DNA from: Clostridium sp.
GTDB taxonomy: Bacteria; Bacillota; Clostridia; Clostridiales; Clostridiaceae
Direction of reading: 5' to 3'
Assembly (NCBI GenBank): GCA_018372555.1
Contig: JAHAIU010000114.1
Span: forward strand, 1-8,651
Length of the DNA stretch: 8,651 nucleotides
Position numbers and translations under genes: made by a program. The notes below the pieces were generated by a model. That model saw only the letters and a program-made list of their open reading frames with translations, made no database searches and was not told where the DNA came from. Shown here piece by piece: positions 7,001 to 8,651 of this stretch. Positions within the stretch are counted from its first letter, which is position 1. Each line of letters begins with the position of its first letter.

Positions 7001-7298
7001 TGAAGGAACAGCAGAATTATTAAGAGAAGCTGATATTGAAGTTGAAGTAGTAAGAAAGTTACATGAAGATAAACCAAATATCCTAGATGTAATTAAGAAT
7101 AAAGAAGTTGACTTAGTAGTTAATACTCCAACAAAGGGAAATGACTCTAAGAGAGATGGATTTATAATAAGAAGAGCTGCTGTAGAGAGAAATATAGGTG
7201 TAATAACAGCCTTAGATACACTAAGAGCTATTGCAGAAGTAAAATCTTTAGGTATTGAAGGAAAAGACTTAGAAGTATATGATATAGCAGCAGAATAG
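4089..7298 (+). CDS. carB: Carbamoyl-phosphate synthase, large subunit
   Basis: CarB uses bicarbonate, ammonia delivered by CarA, and two ATP to make carbamoyl phosphate in the cytoplasm. Its 1069 residues match the usual length of about 1070. The internal duplication is clear: [20 protein letters not shown] near the N-terminus recurs as [20 protein letters not shown] from about residue 557. Each half has an ATP-grasp with its glycine-rich loop (LGGTGGG; LGGQGM) and metal/nucleotide motif (EINPR at 298-302; EVNPR at 835-839). The first half makes carboxyphosphate, about 400-555 is the oligomerisation region, and the second half phosphorylates carbamate. From about 941 a methylglyoxal-synthase-like allosteric domain (TEGT at 971-974, NTPTKG) is where UMP and other effectors usually bind. 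AGGAGGGG, overlapping the carA stop, serves as ribosome binding site. The protein is intact with nothing missing, and a strong terminator follows. Confidence 0.98.
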   Translation: [1069 protein letters not shown]

Positions 7299-7345
7299 GG
7301 AAGTAGCTTATATAGGGGATAAGAAAATTAATAATTGATAAAATG

Positions 7346-7377
7346 GGAGTTCAGGTAAGTATCTGAACTCCTTTTTT
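7346..7377 (+). terminator. Intrinsic terminator of carAB
   Basis: GGAGTTCAGGT (7346-7356) pairs with ATCTGAACTCC (7361-7371), with one G-U pair, around an AAGT tetraloop. Six Ts follow at 7372-7377. It lies about 47 nt after the carB stop and marks the operon as carAB only. No other pyr genes follow. Confidence 0.94.
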
Positions 7378-7549
7378 CTATATTACATTAAAAAAAGTTA
7401 TATAATCCGTGAAATATTATTGATGGGGTTAAAGATTTAGAGCAAGTATATAATTTGCCTAGAAGATAACCTAATAAAAGAGGTAATAATGAAGTCTTTA
7501 AGTCATAAGTTCCATAATGAGAAATCATAAATAAATTTTACCAAAAGTA

Positions 7550-7578
7550 TTGACTTTGAACGTGCGTTCGGTTAATAT
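7550..7578 (+). promoter_or_regulatory. Promoter of the small gene at 7614
   Basis: TTGACT (7550-7555) is a near-consensus -35. At 17 nt spacing the -10 reads TAATAT (7573-7578). A perfect TATAAT follows at 7576-7581 but gives a 20-nt spacer. Either way transcription would start near 7585-7590, giving a very short 5' UTR before the GGAGGGG at 7602. The spacer carries the inverted repeat listed separately, so the promoter is probably repressible. Confidence 0.72.
7558..7569. promoter_or_regulatory. Probable repressor operator, TetR-family style
   Basis: GAACG-TG-CGTTC is a 5-bp inverted repeat with a 2-nt spacer, lying wholly between the -35 and -10 boxes. Its C/G content stands out sharply from the surrounding A/T. 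Half-sites of this GAACG/CGTTC form, placed in the promoter spacer, are familiar from TetR-family operators in low-GC Gram-positives, so such a repressor is my best guess. No regulator gene is adjacent in the window. Confidence 0.55.
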
Positions 7579-7613
7579 AATTATAGAACTTATGTTTGGT
7601 TGGAGGGGTTATG

Positions 7614-7907
7614 ATGAATAATGATATTTTTGTAAAATTAAATTATGAAACAATTGGAGAATTTAAGAGCTTAATAATAGATAGACAACATAAAGATTAT
7701 GATAATAATAAATATATGATTTGTACAGGAAAATATGATAAGAATGGATGGACATTTATATTTAAGGCAAACAGTTTAAAAGAAGCTGAAGAGTTTATAA
7801 ATAGAAACTCTATAAAGAAAAGAAACATAATTAGTAAAAGAAGAAAAATAGAAGACAGCATTTCACTTATTAATAGTGATAAAATACATATTCCAGCATG
7901 GATATAA
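7614..7907 (+). CDS. Small basic protein of unknown function
   Basis: I do not recognise this 97-residue protein. It has no signal peptide or membrane span and carries a modest positive charge (18 Lys/Arg, 13 Asp/Glu). Its middle looks like a small alpha/beta fold: a strand pair (YMICTGKYD, GWTFIFKANS) leading into a helix (LKEAEEFINR). A very basic stretch at about 68-78 (KKRNIISKRRK) follows, and the protein ends IPAWI. The basic stretch might contact nucleic acid, but that is only a guess. Two ATGs stand in tandem at 7611 and 7614. I chose 7614 because it places GGAGG at 7602-7606 seven bases upstream, against four for 7611. It is a single-gene unit with its own operator-bearing promoter and terminator, so its expression is probably inducible and separate from carAB. 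Confidence 0.78.
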   Translation: MNNDIFVKLNYETIGEFKSLIIDRQHKDYDNNKYMICTGKYDKNGWTFIFKANSLKEAEEFINRNSIKKRNIISKRRKIEDSISLINSDKIHIPAWI

Positions 7908-7946
7908 AATAAAGGCTCAGTCACCCCTGAGCCTTTATTTTTATTT
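7907..7946. terminator. Bidirectional terminator between convergent genes
   Basis: A perfect 14-bp stem (AAATAAAGGCTCAG at 7907-7920, CTGAGCCTTTATTT at 7927-7940) closes a TCACCC loop. T-rich sequence continues on the plus strand (TTTTTATTT). Because the arms begin with A-rich and end with T-rich sequence, the minus-strand reading also ends in a T-run (CCTTTATTTTA). It can therefore serve both the gene ending at 7907 and the histidine kinase gene ending at 7999. It overlaps the last base of the upstream stop codon. Confidence 0.93.
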
Positions 7947-7998
7947 AACTATATAATACTCAAATTCATTTAATAAATTATCGTAATAACTTAAAGCA

Positions 7999-8651
7999 TT
8001 AATTATTCAATATATAAGGTAGCTTTATAGTAAATGTAGTTAAATCATAATTACTATTTACAGAAATACTTCCATTATTATTATCAATTATTTCTTTAAC
8101 TATATGTAATCCAAGTCCGTTATCTCCATGCCTATTTTCCTTAGTAGAGAATCCTTCATCAAAAATATTATTAATAATATTATCATCTATTTTCGGGCCA
8201 TTATTTTGTATATCAATTACTAAGTGATTATAATTATAATAACTTTTAATCATTAGTAATCCACTTCCATTTAAGGCTTCTATAGAATTTCTAACAATAT
8301 TAGAAATTATCCTTTGGAGCTCCAATTCGCCTATAGATATACTTTCTAAATCAGCATTTTCATCTATTAAAACATCAACATCTTTTAAATCAGTTGAGTT
8401 TATTATTTGGGATATAATAGATGATTCTGATGATAAGATCTTAACCTGAGAAGATATGTCGTGACCAGCTATTATTCCTTTAAGTAAGTCACCTAATTTT
8501 TCATAGTTCTCCATTAAATAAGCTCCATATAAATATGAGATTTGGGATCCATAATCATGTTTTATCTTTTTTAGCTCAGTAATCTTCTTTTCTAATTCCT
8601 TATTTAATCTACTAATTTCAATTGATTTTTTTTCTATATTTGCAAAGTATA
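7999..8651 (-). CDS. Sensor histidine kinase, C-terminal part (cut by window edge)
   Basis: The visible 216 residues are the transmitter part of a two-component sensor kinase, which phosphorylates itself on histidine and passes the phosphate to a response regulator. A coiled-coil-like helix (about 5-30, EISRLNKELEKKITELKK) leads into the phosphoacceptor motif KHDYGSQ, with His31 encoded at 8557-8559. This HDY/F-type motif with a helical hairpin resembles the Spo0B-like dimerisation domain of CitA/DcuS and GHKL kinases. The ATPase domain follows: N-box SNIVRNSIEAL (about 116-126), DIQNNGP (146-152), FDEGFSTK (163-170) and NGLGLHIVKEI (177-187). A Met at 8514 could be mistaken for a start, but the frame stays open to the edge and contains the catalytic histidine upstream of it. 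The sensor domain and any partner regulator lie beyond the window, so the signal is unknown. Confidence 0.92.
   Translation of the reverse strand, partial: YFANIEKKSIEISRLNKELEKKITELKKIKHDYGSQISYLYGAYLMENYEKLGDLLKGIIAGHDISSQVKILSSESSIISQIINSTDLKDVDVLIDENADLESISIGELELQRIISNIVRNSIEALNGSGLLMIKSYYNYNHLVIDIQNNGPKIDDNIINNIFDEGFSTKENRHGDNGLGLHIVKEIIDNNNGSISVNSNYDLTTFTIKLPYILNN

Noticed and set aside
7410..7530. Possible gene remnant or mini-frames between carB and the 7614 gene (reads IDGVKDLEQVYNLPRR then stop; also a 13-codon frame from 7489)
   Set aside because: The first has no credible start and the second is too short. There is no recognisable homology, so I treat 7378-7549 as spacer with nothing supportable in it.
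7697..7924. Hydrophobic 75-residue frame on the minus strand opposite the 7614 gene
   Set aside because: Its GTG start lies inside the terminator hairpin with no ribosome binding site. The plus-strand frame has promoter, binding site and terminator.
1..8651. CRISPR array, tRNA, rRNA, insertion sequence or phage-related genes
   Set aside because: I found no spaced direct repeats, cloverleaf-like sequences, transposase motifs or terminal repeats. The window is ordinary chromosomal operons plus two unknown small genes.

Overview
The window is very AT-rich. Its genes favour AGA arginine and A/T-ending codons, have strong purine-rich ribosome binding sites (AGGAGG-type), and end in compact hairpin terminators. 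This, plus a PyrR-type RNA leader before carAB and a NatAB-like ABC exporter, points to a low-GC Firmicute, most likely a Clostridium sensu stricto chromosome. I cannot name the species. Apart from the operator-bearing promoter described below, nothing looks like phage, plasmid or insertion-sequence DNA.

Layout, left to right. A small acidic protein of unknown function (+, 13-294) ends at a strong terminator. It converges on a two-gene ABC exporter operon on the minus strand: natA-like ATPase (1584-2315), then natB-like permease (404-1591), overlapping by 8 nt, with a recognisable promoter near 2379-2407. A long, AT-only, gene-free divergent region follows. From about 2711 it holds the carAB promoter and a roughly 280-nt leader RNA. 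Then come carA (3026-4075) and carB (4089-7298), the two subunits of carbamoyl-phosphate synthetase, followed by a terminator. Next is an unrecognised 97-residue gene (7614-7907) whose promoter carries a GAACG-TG-CGTTC inverted repeat between -35 and -10. A bidirectional terminator separates it from the 3' part of a sensor histidine kinase gene on the minus strand, which runs off the right edge.

The most informative part is the carA leader. It contains a very good PyrR binding loop (GGUC-CAGAGA-GGCC over a purine-rich internal loop and a lower stem), a plausible antiterminator and an intrinsic terminator. These can be drawn as mutually exclusive folds, as in PyrR attenuation of pyrimidine genes. 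Overlaid on them is a 33-codon reading frame. Its GGAG lies inside the PyrR lower stem and its stop codon lies in the loop of the terminator. This raises the possibility that PyrR binding also blocks leader translation, so that a ribosome on the leader would decide whether the terminator forms. The RNA elements are well supported by sequence. The translated leader is a hypothesis.
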